Shown here: positions 56,184-64,000 of the stretch, in pieces
Position numbering within the stretch: the first letter of the stretch is position 1
Layout of the letters: each line of letters begins with the position of its first letter
Origin: Jiella avicenniae
GTDB lineage: Bacteria; Pseudomonadota; Alphaproteobacteria; Rhizobiales; Rhizobiaceae
Length of the DNA stretch: 64,000 nt
Direction: 5' to 3'
NCBI RefSeq assembly: GCF_021390325.1
Contig: NZ_JAJUWU010000021.1
Location: forward strand, 1-64,000
Notes under the pieces: generated by a model
What the model was told of the DNA's origin: nothing
The model's database searches: none
The model's input: the letters and a program-made list of their open reading frames with translations, nothing else
Translations under genes and position numbers: made by a program

Positions 56184-57193
56184 CGGGCCTGCGTCCCTGC
56201 CTCCGCAGCGTCCAGCGCCTCGTCGTCCCGCGCCGTTTCGATCCGCCGGGCATCCGTCCGCGACACGAGGAACGACACGTAGAGGGGCAGCAGAATCGCC
56301 GTCGTGACCGTCGAGGCCGCGACCTGGACGGTGGCAAGCTGGGCGACGCTCTGGAAGACGGGGTTGGCGGCGGCGATCGCCATCGGCGTAGCGACAGCGT
56401 TGCCGGCCGTCGAACCTTCCGCCGAACCGACGATGGGGTTCCAGCCGATCGCCCGGAACACAAGGTAGCCGACGGTGCCCGTGAAGAGCGTCGTCATGAC
56501 GCCGATTGCGATGCCGGCGAGGCCACCCGCGATGATCGCTCCGAAGTCGATGCCCATGCCGAGCGCGAAAGCGAAGAACGGGATCAGCATGTCGCTGCCC
56601 CTGGCAAACCAGTTGCGCAGGTCCGGATCGAGGTTGCCGAGGACGATGCCGACGACGATCGGCAAAAGCACGCTGACGAAGGAGACGATCGAGAAGAGCC
56701 CATTCACGAAGCCCATGGCGCCGAAGATCGTCAATGCGACCATGGTGAGAAACGGCCCGTCGTTCAAAGCGAGCAGCGAATAGGCCGCCTTGTCGTCGGC
56801 CTTGCCGTACTGACCGACGATCGCGACGTAGAGCCCACCGTTCGAATTCGTCATCGCCGCAATGATCGCGAGCGGCACCATGCCGAGGAACAGGCCGTCG
56901 GTTCCTGCGAGGACATAGGCCAGGAGGCCGACCGCCGCGCCGACGAGCCATTTCACCGCGAGGAGCGTCGCGCCCTTCGCAGCTGCCGATCCGACATTGG
57001 TCAGGCTGATCTGCGCGCCCGCGCACAGAAGGAAGAGAGCGATGAGGGCACCGGCGCTGTCGACGAAGAGCGCCTGGGTGAAATTGCCGATCCTGAGCAG
57101 GCCCGGCAGAAACGTGTTGATCGTCGCGCCGAGGAGCAGCGGTACGACCATCATGCCGCCGGGTATGCGGTCGAGTGTCGCCTTGATTTTCAT
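56180..57193 (-). CDS. KdgT-family sugar-acid permease
   Basis: A 337-residue membrane transporter of the 2-keto-3-deoxygluconate permease class (PF03812), with about ten helices. Landmarks: RIPGGMMVVPLLLGATINTFLPG, AIIAAMTNSNGGLYVAIVGQYG and GWNPIVGSAEGSTAGNAVATPMA. It ends in a 25-residue acidic tail. The family uses proton symport. Next to a DUF1537 kinase and pdxA2 this member probably takes up D-threonate/erythronate. Start at 57193 was chosen over 57211; the LacI-type half-palindrome lies 15 to 24 bp upstream. Confidence 0.9.
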   Translation of the reverse strand: MKIKATLDRIPGGMMVVPLLLGATINTFLPGLLRIGNFTQALFVDSAGALIALFLLCAGAQISLTNVGSAAAKGATLLAVKWLVGAAVGLLAYVLAGTDGLFLGMVPLAIIAAMTNSNGGLYVAIVGQYGKADDKAAYSLLALNDGPFLTMVALTIFGAMGFVNGLFSIVSFVSVLLPIVVGIVLGNLDPDLRNWFARGSDMLIPFFAFALGMGIDFGAIIAGGLAGIAIGVMTTLFTGTVGYLVFRAIGWNPIVGSAEGSTAGNAVATPMAIAAANPVFQSVAQLATVQVAASTVTTAILLPLYVSFLVSRTDARRIETARDDEALDAAEAGTQAR

Positions 57194-57207
57194 AGGGATG
57201 ATCCATC

Positions 57208-57217
57208 GCAAACGTTT
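57208..57217. promoter_or_regulatory. LacI-type operator before the kdgT-type gene
   Basis: gcaaacgttt, in atcgcaaacgttttcacg, is identical over 10 bp to the centre of the palindrome at 53722-53743. It lies immediately upstream of the permease start, so the same LacI regulator could control both units of the cluster. Confidence 0.6.
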
Positions 57218-57302
57218 TCACGACGTAAGGCACGGCTATCGATCAGCAAGTCCTGCTTTGTTCCGGGGGGGATCGGATCGACGTCGAGCGGTCATCCGGT
57301 CG

Positions 57303-58384
<1,082 letters not shown>

Positions 58385-58388
<4 letters not shown>

Positions 58389-58676
58389 GTCGGATCTTTC
58401 AGCGCGTAGAGGCGGGGCGAGGTGGAGACCGCCCGCGAGGCGATCGCGATGCCGGCATCGAGCGCTTCTGCCAGCGGATCGCCCGCCGCGATCCCCATCA
58501 GAAACCCCGCATTGAAAACGTCGCCGGCCCCGATCGTGTCGATGACCTCGACGTGCGGCGCCGGGCGATGGATCGGCGCGCCGTCGGATGCCTGCGCCAT
58601 CGCGCCTTTGGCGCCGAGCTTGGCGACGACGACGCCGTCCGGCCGAAGCTTGCGGCGAAGCATTGCGACGCCCGCG
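58385..58676 (-). pseudogene. PfkB-family sugar kinase, truncated to its C-terminal third
   Basis: About 95 codons survive: GVVVAKLGAKGAMAQ, then EVIDTIGAGDVFNAGFL (the PfkB signature with the catalytic Asp in GAGD) and a tail to ALKDPT and stop. A full protein would be about 300 residues. An ATG at 58663 is probably not a real start. Upstream codons change to unrelated low-complexity sequence near 58680, exactly where a truncated ROK gene begins on the other strand. Its stop overlaps the MalK-type ATPase, so both formed one operon. Confidence 0.75.
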
Positions 58677-58679
58677 GCG

Positions 58680-59038
58680 ATGCCCGACCTCTTCCCGGCG
58701 ATCGACGAAGCCTTGGAGAGCGGGGCTGCCGGCGAATGGCTCGACGCGGCCGGGGGGCAAGGCTGCGATGGGTGGTCCAGATCCTGGAGACGCTTCTCGA
58801 TCCCGATACGATCGTCTTCGGCGGGGCGATCCCATCGTCGCTTCTCGACGCGCTATGCGAACGCATGCTTCCGCTGCTGCCGTCCCATGCCGACAGACCG
58901 GCCAGAGAGCTGCCGCGGCTGACGATCGGGGGCGCCGATCCGTGGATGGTGGCCGCCGGGGCGGCGGCCGAACCCATCGCCCGCACGTTCGACCCCCGCT
59001 TTTCGGCAATCCAGAACGGCCTCGTCGCGCCCGATTGA
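58680..59038 (+). pseudogene. ROK-family protein, 5'-truncated and frameshifted
   Basis: The first frame reads PAIDEALESGAAGEWLDAAG, then a run of six G (58752-58757) shifts to a second frame reading RLRWVVQILETLLDPDTIVFGGAIP and on to TIGGADPWMVAAGAAAEPIA. Together this is the last 120 residues of a ROK-family sugar kinase or repressor, whose nucleotide-binding N-terminal half is missing. The break point coincides with that of the PfkB gene on the minus strand. Not translatable as a whole. Confidence 0.7.
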
Positions 59039-59075
59039 CGGATCGTCGGGCGAGCGCATCGAAACCGACGCCATC

Positions 59076-59089
59076 TTGATCTGCATCAA
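59076..59089 (+). promoter_or_regulatory. FNR/FixK box
   Basis: ttgat-ctgc-atcaa is a perfect match to the TTGAT-N4-ATCAA site of FNR/FixK-type regulators. It lies 55 bp upstream of the unknown gene at 59145, a spacing typical of activation under low oxygen. Confidence 0.8.
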
Positions 59090-59144
59090 GGCGGACGCGG
59101 CCGATCGACCCTTTAGATCCTCGGACCATCCGAGGAGAATGGCC

Positions 59145-59549
59145 ATGAGCGCCACCGCTGCAAAATTCGGACACGCCGAACTCACACCCAGCTTCCGGCA
59201 CGTCCGGCTGGAGCTCGCCCGCGAAAAGGGCCACCCGGACGGCAGTCGCCATCAGGGCTACGATCTCGTCGTCCCGCTGGATGCTTCGGGCCATCTCGAT
59301 CCGGTCGAATGGAAGGCGCATCAGGCCGCCTGCCGCGTCCGCCGATTCCACGAGGACGAGCCCGACCAGATCGGACGCCTCAGGCGCAAGCCCGGCGGCA
59401 CCTGGTACTTCGACTACGTGGAGGGCCGCGACGACGACGAGATCGGCTTCCGCCTCGGCGCGGAACGGTTCGTTCCCGGCGAATACGTGTCGATCAGCCA
59501 TCGCGGCGTCATGCACACCTATCAGATCAAGCGCGTCCAGGAGCTGTGA
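59145..59549 (+). CDS. Small conserved-looking protein of unknown function behind an FNR box
   Basis: A 134-residue cytoplasmic protein without signal peptide. The composition is charged: FRHVRLELAREKGHPDGSRHQGYDLVVPL and later RRKPGGTWYFDYVEGRDDDEIGFRLG, then a strand-rich end (FVPGEYVSISHRGVMHTYQI). It looks like a small beta-sheet domain. ATG 59145 has GAGGAG seven bases ahead; an ATG two codons earlier is too close. It is preceded by a perfect FNR/FixK box and followed after 79 bp by a phasin-like gene. No family name is offered. Confidence 0.8.
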   Translation: MSATAAKFGHAELTPSFRHVRLELAREKGHPDGSRHQGYDLVVPLDASGHLDPVEWKAHQAACRVRRFHEDEPDQIGRLRRKPGGTWYFDYVEGRDDDEIGFRLGAERFVPGEYVSISHRGVMHTYQIKRVQEL

Positions 59550-59628
59550 CCGGCCGCCCGACGGCGCTTTGCAACGGGGCGCCGACGACGAGCGCAAAGT
59601 CCAGCCGGCGATGCAGGAGGAGGTCACG

Positions 59629-60063
59629 ATGCGACGGACACCGACAGAGGCTCTGACCGACGCCGTGATGCAGCCGTCGGAACTGCTCTTCCTCGATTAT
59701 CAGGCCTTGCACGTTCCCCTTCGACTTGCGGAACTCTGCCGGCAGAGCGCGGCGAGGCTCGTCACCGAAAGCCTCGGCTTCGTCGTGGAGCGTTTCGTCC
59801 AGGATCAGAAGACGTTCCTGGGGCTCATGACCTGCCGGGACTTCTCGCGCGCCGAAGCGCTGCAGAGGGAGTGGCTTGATACCGCGGTGCGGCAATATTC
59901 GGAACTCGGCCGGGCGGTGTCGCGCCTGGACGGGGAGGCCTCGGATCGGGTGGCGGAGGAACTGGCCGATGCCTGGACGCTTCCGGCACCGGACGAGGAG
60001 CCGGCGGCTCAGATGACACCTGATGCAGCGCCGCCGACTGCAGCGGCGAGCCAAGCCGGCTGA
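59629..60063 (+). CDS. Phasin-like protein
   Basis: A 144-residue helical protein. The middle (QSAARLVTESLGFVVERFVQDQKTFLGLM, DFSRAEALQREWLDTAVRQYSELG) has the two-helix pattern of phasins, which coat polyhydroxyalkanoate granules. The last 30 residues are Ala/Pro-rich. The start 59629 has AGGAGG at 7 bases. No PHA synthase is in the window. Following the FNR-box gene in the same direction, it may belong to a low-oxygen storage response; assignment as phasin is tentative. Confidence 0.6.
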   Translation: MRRTPTEALTDAVMQPSELLFLDYQALHVPLRLAELCRQSAARLVTESLGFVVERFVQDQKTFLGLMTCRDFSRAEALQREWLDTAVRQYSELGRAVSRLDGEASDRVAEELADAWTLPAPDEEPAAQMTPDAAPPTAAASQAG

Positions 60064-60216
60064 CCTGCGATCCGAGCGATGGGCGACGGTGGACTGTCGG
60101 CACCGCCGAGATCTGCCGGCGCCGAGCGATTGTCCTCCCAGGCCCGTCCGGGGCATCGATCGTCTTGCCGCGCGGTCTGCGGCTCTGCCTCCGATCGCCG
60201 GCTTCGAGCCGTTCTA

Positions 60217-60831
60217 CTAGCCCGCCCTGCCTCGATCGAGGGCGGATTTCAGATCTTCCATGCGTGGAACGCCCGGGAAGATCACCGTACCGGCGACGAA
60301 GGCGGGCGTGCCGTTGAAGCCGAATCCGCCGGCCTGGGTGTCGTTTCGGCGCAGGAGCCCGTCGATCTTCGCCTTGTCGCGCCGATAGTTTTGCTTCAGC
60401 GCCGCCACGTCGAAGCCGGCCTTCGCCAGCGTGTCGTCGATCGACTGCGGGGACAAGCGACCGTCGGTCCGGATCAACGCGTCGAGCGCCTGCGGACGGT
60501 GTTTTCCGGCTGCCAGCGTCAGATGCGCGGCATAGAGGGACGCCGCGCCGAAGATCGGCCAGTCCTTCATCACGAAGCGGATGTCGCCGTCCCGGCGAAC
60601 GAGATCCATGATCTGCGGATAGGATTTCTTGCAGTACGGACACTGGTAGTCGAAGTACTCGACCAGCGTGACGCTGCCCTTCGGATTGCCGAGGATCGGC
60701 GCTTCGGGGTCGTGGAGCACCGCCTCCTTCGACATCGGATCGGGCGCGGCGACGCTCTCGCCCGCCGCGAGAAGCGCGCCGCTTGTCAGCGTTGTGGCGA
60801 GAAAGGTTCTGCGGTCGAGCTTCGATGGCAT
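60217..60831 (-). CDS. DsbA/thioredoxin-fold thiol oxidoreductase
   Basis: A 204-residue DsbA-like protein with a Tat-type signal (DRRTFLATTLTSGALLAAG, cleavage near VAA). Active site C64-PYC67 in YFDYQCPYCKKSYPQ, and cis-proline loop GTPAFVAG. It probably makes or isomerises disulfides in the periplasm, or partners a membrane thiol relay. No dsbB-like gene is adjacent. It sits 182 bp downstream of the sulfur operon and points the same way. Confidence 0.9.
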   Translation of the reverse strand: MPSKLDRRTFLATTLTSGALLAAGESVAAPDPMSKEAVLHDPEAPILGNPKGSVTLVEYFDYQCPYCKKSYPQIMDLVRRDGDIRFVMKDWPIFGAASLYAAHLTLAAGKHRPQALDALIRTDGRLSPQSIDDTLAKAGFDVAALKQNYRRDKAKIDGLLRRNDTQAGGFGFNGTPAFVAGTVIFPGVPRMEDLKSALDRGRAG

Positions 60832-61012
60832 GACGCCGGTTCTCCGTTTGGTTTTCGTTGCGGGTGGATCGGCCCATGCCGCCGCCCACGATCTTGCCGA
60901 CGGCGGAGACGCGGCGGTCGAGGTCGATGACGGCCTCGTCCGGCATGCGGTTGCCGCCGACCTTCCGTTCTTCGAGCGAGCGCTCAGGCGCGAGGCGTGA
61001 CGCGACGGCCGG

Positions 61013-61438
61013 TCAGGCGAGGGCGGCTTTGCGAGCTTTCAGAATGGTCGCGAGCGCCATGCCGATCAGCATTGCCGGCAGGAAGACCATCGTTCCGGGC
61101 GCGGCGAGCGGCAGAGCCGTCCACGCCGGCCCCGGGCAGAAGCCGCCGATTCCCCAGCCGACGCCGAAAAGCGCCGCGCCGGCGACGAGTTCGCCATCGA
61201 TGTCTTGCCTGGTCGGGATCTGGAAGTCGGCGAGAAGCAGCGGTCGCTTCCGTCGCCAGACGAGGCGATAGCCGATGAAGGCGGTGATCGCCGCGCAGCC
61301 CATGACGAAGGCGAGGCTCGGATCGAAGGTGCCGAAGAGGTCGAGAAAGTTCAGGACTTTGGCAGGATTCGACATGCCGGCGACGATGAGGCCGATGCCG
61401 AAGAGCAGGCCGGAGAGGAAACCGAGGAGGATGCGCAT
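61013..61438 (-). CDS. YeeE/YedE (DUF6691) membrane protein, partner 1
   Basis: A 141-residue membrane protein with four hydrophobic helices (LLGFLSGLLFGIGLIVAGM, LAFVMGCAAITAFIGY, VGWGIGGFCPGPAWTAL). The C-P-G-P cysteine segment is typical for half-size YeeE/YedE proteins linked to sulfur-compound (thiosulfate/sulfide) transport. Starts 5 bp after the other half. Part of the BigR-type operon. Confidence 0.88.
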   Translation of the reverse strand: MRILLGFLSGLLFGIGLIVAGMSNPAKVLNFLDLFGTFDPSLAFVMGCAAITAFIGYRLVWRRKRPLLLADFQIPTRQDIDGELVAGAALFGVGWGIGGFCPGPAWTALPLAAPGTMVFLPAMLIGMALATILKARKAALA

Positions 61439-61443
61439 GGTGC

Positions 61444-61878
61444 TCACACGATATGACGCAGGACGAGGACGGTGACGAAGGCCGTCGCCACGAAGGTGAG
61501 GACGGCGACGAGCGAGCGCGGGGACAGCCGGGCGAGACCGCAGACCCCGTGGCCGGACGTGCAGCCGGAGCCCATGACGGTGCCGAAGCCGACGAGAACG
61601 CCGGCAAGCGCCATGGCGACGAGATCGCCCGGCACCGTCTGCCGGACCGGCGATCCGGTGACTGCCAGAACGACGAGCGGCGCGGCGATCAGCCCGGCGA
61701 TGAAGGCGAGGCGCCAGTCCCAGTCGTCGCGGCGCATCGGCAGCGCCCCGGTGGTGATGCCGGATATTCCGGCGATGCGGCCGAACAGCGCCATGACGAG
61801 AACGGCGGAAAGGCCGATCATGACGCCGCCGAGGGTGGAGGCGAGGGGCGTGAAGGGTGTGACGGTATCGAGAGGCAT
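61444..61878 (-). CDS. YeeE/YedE membrane protein, partner 2
   Basis: A 144-residue membrane protein with four helices. It ends with VGFGTVMGSGCTSGHGVCGLARLSP, the conserved cysteine loop of YeeE/YedE proteins. Together with the following half it would reconstitute the duplicated YeeE fold. Functional expectation: movement of a reduced sulfur species across the inner membrane. The start lies 30 bp after the tauE-type gene end. Confidence 0.9.
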   Translation of the reverse strand: MPLDTVTPFTPLASTLGGVMIGLSAVLVMALFGRIAGISGITTGALPMRRDDWDWRLAFIAGLIAAPLVVLAVTGSPVRQTVPGDLVAMALAGVLVGFGTVMGSGCTSGHGVCGLARLSPRSLVAVLTFVATAFVTVLVLRHIV

Positions 61879-61908
61879 GGGGTCCGGGTCCGAAAGAATG
61901 CGGAGTGA

Positions 61909-62706
61909 TCACGCGAAGGCTGCGGCACTCTTGTAGAGCATGGAGAGGGCGACGATGAAGACGAGGCCGGCGAAGGCGACGTCGAGCGCGCCCTTCCTGC
62001 CGGAAAGCCAGCGGGCGGCGACGGTGCCGAGGAACCCGCCGAGGATGCCGCCGGCGACGAAGACGAAGGCGAGCGGCCAGTCGACCAAGCCGGAAAAGGC
62101 GTAGTTCAGCGCCGTCGTCAGGCCGAAGGCGGCGACCGCGACGAGCGAGGAACCGATGGCGTTCAGCATCGGCATGCCGGTTGCCGCGACGAGGCCCGGC
62201 ACGATCAGGAAGCCGCCGCCGATGCCGAAGAAGCCGGAGAAGATCCCCGTCATTCCGCCGAAGCCGAGCACCTTCGGGGCGTTCTCGCGGTTGCATTCGG
62301 CGCCGGCATTGCCCGTTCGGTCGCGGTTGCGGAACATCAGGATACCGACGGCGATCATCAGGAGGGCGAAGAGGAAGAGCAGCTTCTGCCCGTCGATCGC
62401 CTTGCCGAGCGTCGAGCCGAGGAACGCCCCGAGAACTCCGGCGACGCTGTACAGGCCGGCGCAACGCCATTTGACGTTGCCGAGGCGGGCGTGGCCGACG
62501 AGATTGGTGCCGGCATTCGCGGCGACGGCGAAGGCGCTGGTGCCGATCGCCATATGGGCGCTGGGCACACCGACGAGATAGACCATCAGCGGGACGGCGA
62601 GGATCGAGCCGCCGCCGCCGAACAGGCCGAGCGTCAAGCCGACCAGCGAACCGGAGACGGCGCCGAGAAGATATTGCAGCGGCTCGAGGGTCATCGGCGG
62701 GTCCAT
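61909..62706 (-). CDS. TauE/SafE-family sulfite/organosulfur exporter
   Basis: A 265-residue membrane protein with about seven to eight helices. LTLGLFGGGGSILAVPLMVYL and MTGIFSGFFGIGGGFLIVPGLV are the duplicated TauE/SafE motifs. In BigR operons this protein exports sulfite made by sulfide oxidation. Start at 62706 gives MDPPMTLEP; an ATG four codons later has no ribosome site. Confidence 0.9.
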   Translation of the reverse strand: MDPPMTLEPLQYLLGAVSGSLVGLTLGLFGGGGSILAVPLMVYLVGVPSAHMAIGTSAFAVAANAGTNLVGHARLGNVKWRCAGLYSVAGVLGAFLGSTLGKAIDGQKLLFLFALLMIAVGILMFRNRDRTGNAGAECNRENAPKVLGFGGMTGIFSGFFGIGGGFLIVPGLVAATGMPMLNAIGSSLVAVAAFGLTTALNYAFSGLVDWPLAFVFVAGGILGGFLGTVAARWLSGRKGALDVAFAGLVFIVALSMLYKSAAAFA

Positions 62707-62864
62707 TCGAGGCAAGCCTCGAGACGTCGAGGGCGTGCTGCCGACCGGCAGCAGGCAACGTTTCGTGTTCTGGCTCGGCGATCGGATCGCGGTCCTTCGG
62801 CATCGCCTGCCGACGGACGGGCGGCAGGATCGTCTCCCCGGGCAGGCAGCCTGTTTGCAGGGTT

Positions 62865-63296
62865 TCAGGTCGTCGACGAACCATCTCGGGAAGCGCGGCT
62901 CGTGACGGCAGCAACGTCGTACCCGGCCGCCTTGGCGCGGGCGACGATGTCCTGCTCCGGGCGCTGCCCGACCTGGCTGAGCGCCCACAGCGTCGCCGAG
63001 CGCATGCCGGAGCGGCAGAAGGCGACGACCGGCTTGGGCAACTCGTCCATGGCGGCGGCGAACTTCGCGACGTCCTCGTTCGAGGTCTTGCCGATCACGA
63101 CGGGAATGTAGCGGGCCTCCATTCCGGCGTCCCGGGCCGCCCGCTCGATTTCGGCGAAGCTCGGCTGATCGGCGCCTTCGCCGTCGGGCCGGTTGACGAT
63201 GATCGAACGGAAGCCGGCACCCCCGAGGGCGGCGACTTCGTCGGGGCTCACCTGGTCGCGGACGGCGAGTTGTTCGGTGAGATTTTTCGGATCCAT
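62865..63296 (-). CDS. DUF442 / TIGR01244 sulfurtransferase-phosphatase-like protein
   Basis: A 143-residue protein with the protein-tyrosine-phosphatase-like DUF442 fold: FRSIIVNRPDGEGADQPSFAEIE, then the C-x(5)-R loop C-RSGMRSATLW preceded by PVVAF. In the Blh proteins of BigR operons this domain is fused to a metallo-beta-lactamase-type persulfide dioxygenase; here it stands alone. Start at 63296 has AGGGAG upstream; longer frames add an arbitrary N-terminus. Probable role: sulfur transfer in sulfide detoxification. Confidence 0.85.
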   Translation of the reverse strand: MDPKNLTEQLAVRDQVSPDEVAALGGAGFRSIIVNRPDGEGADQPSFAEIERAARDAGMEARYIPVVIGKTSNEDVAKFAAAMDELPKPVVAFCRSGMRSATLWALSQVGQRPEQDIVARAKAAGYDVAAVTSRASRDGSSTT

Positions 63297-63522
63297 GTCG
63301 ATTTGCTCCCTTGGCTGGAGATCTTGCCCGGCCGCTCCGGCGGAGCTTCGCTGCCCCGCATTGGCGGCCGGATCGGGCGCATGTGCAAGGCCGGTTTCTT
63401 GGAGCCGGTCGCTCGCGAGCCTCGTCACGCTGGTCCGGGCGCGGAGAAAGCGACTGCTGGTCTCAGGACGCCGTCGCTCAGCGAAGGTCGCCTTCGGCGG
63501 CAGGGCTTGCTGCTGGTCCGGT

Positions 63523-63981
63523 TCATCTCACCGCGGGCGTATGCGGGTCGTCGTTGGCGGCAGCGAGGAGGCCGACTTTTGCGAAGACGGCGGCCCCGAG
63601 AAAGGGGCCGAGGGGGAGGGGCCGCGACGGCCGCGTCGCCAGCGCAGGGGCCTCAATGCCCGCAGGACAGAACAGCGCGTGGAGCGTCGCGACCAATCTT
63701 TCGGCTTTCGGATCGGCGAGGCGGTAGACGACGTTCTTGGCCTCGCGCCGCGGCTCGATGATGCCGGCATTGCGCAACTCGCCGAGCTGCTGGGACAGCG
63801 AGGGCTGGCGCAGGCCGAGCTCGTCTTCCATCTCGGCCACCGACATCTCGCCCTCCACCAGCCGGCACACGATCAGCAGCCGCGTCGGATGGCCCAGCCG
63901 CTTCAGAAGCGAGACCGCTTCCTCGATCATCTCCGCCCGGGCGAGCGCCGCAGCGCCGGGCCTCTCGGCGGGGCCGCTCAT
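63523..63981 (-). CDS. bigR: ArsR-family repressor, BigR/SqrR type
   Basis: A 152-residue winged-helix regulator (LKRLGHPTRLLIVCRLVEGEMSVAEMEDELGLRQPSLSQQL). C39 and C105 are 66 residues apart, the same spacing as the redox-sensing cysteine pair of BigR/SqrR, which forms a disulfide or tetrasulfide with sulfane sulfur. An extra hydrophobic Gly/Ala/Pro tail of about 40 residues after C105 is unusual for the family. The operon behind it (DUF442, TauE, two YeeE proteins) agrees with sulfide sensing. Its promoter, if upstream, lies beyond the window edge. Confidence 0.85.
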   Translation of the reverse strand: MSGPAERPGAAALARAEMIEEAVSLLKRLGHPTRLLIVCRLVEGEMSVAEMEDELGLRQPSLSQQLGELRNAGIIEPRREAKNVVYRLADPKAERLVATLHALFCPAGIEAPALATRPSRPLPLGPFLGAAVFAKVGLLAAANDDPHTPAVR

Positions 63982-64000
63982 CGGGCATCCTCCCAGGGTG

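Overview
The window is high-GC, densely packed bacterial DNA with short intergenic gaps, many 4-bp ATGA/GTGA overlaps between stop and start codons, and a very high proportion of ABC importers. Zur-type znu control, PHO-box-like and FixK/FNR-type sites, HWE-family signalling and a BigR-type sulfur operon all point to an alphaproteobacterium, most likely of the order Hyphomicrobiales (Rhizobiales). This assignment is an inference; there is no rRNA in the window.

Layout. 1-114: tail of an IS110-type transposase. 349-3564: a sarcosine-oxidase-like flavoenzyme, a fatty acid desaturase and an orphan PhnD-like binding protein. 3638-9223 (minus): a complete oligopeptide/dipeptide-type ABC importer with a fused double ATPase. 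9574-10654 (minus): initiator tRNA-Met and inorganic pyrophosphatase. 10810-15047 (minus): ugpBAEC-type glycerol-3-phosphate importer behind a PHO-box-like repeat, divergent from a class II aldolase. 16553-18464: HWE histidine kinase and a stand-alone receiver. 18800-26015: sugar ABC importer divergent from mtnK-mtnA, with a SorC-type regulator. 26158-31506 (minus): branched-chain amino acid/amide-type Liv importer. 31764-35157: znuA and znuCB-zur around two Zur-like boxes. 35254-36060: tRNA-Pro followed by integrase and AAA+ ATPase debris. 36071-40452: Rrf2 regulator and sulfate importer sbp-cysTWA. 40481-42917: an orphan gene and an SLC13-type transporter. 43163-57193 (minus): a large catabolic cluster with an SDR, a 3-hydroxyacyl-CoA-dehydrogenase-like enzyme, a metallo-beta-lactamase-fold hydrolase, an unknown protein, a LacI regulator, a HisD-family dehydrogenase, a sugar ABC importer, PdxA2, a DUF1537 acid-sugar kinase and a KdgT-type permease. 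57303-59038: an orphan MalK-type ATPase and two mutually truncated sugar kinase genes. 59076-60063: FNR-type box, a conserved unknown and a phasin-like protein. 60217-63981 (minus): DsbA-like protein, two YeeE/YedE proteins, TauE/SafE, a DUF442 protein and a BigR/SqrR-type repressor.

How it fits together. The most interesting parts are two sugar-salvage modules. One couples methylthioribose kinase and methylthioribose-1-phosphate isomerase to a dedicated ABC importer and a sugar-responsive regulator. With the class II aldolase 6.6 kb away it could form a DHAP shunt for 5'-methylthioribose or 5-deoxyribose. The other joins a four-carbon acid-sugar kinase/dehydrogenase pair to a HisD-type polyol-oxidising enzyme, a candidate lactonase and two transport systems. 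Two LacI-type operators with the same 10-bp core lie in front of its two main transcription units. Glycerol-3-phosphate import by Ugp would also feed DHAP. Regulation can be read directly for several operons: Zur, PhoB, Rrf2, LacI and FixK/FNR candidate sites are listed. Three substrate-binding-protein genes are each followed by a strong stem-loop, a likely way to give binding proteins more transcript than their partners.
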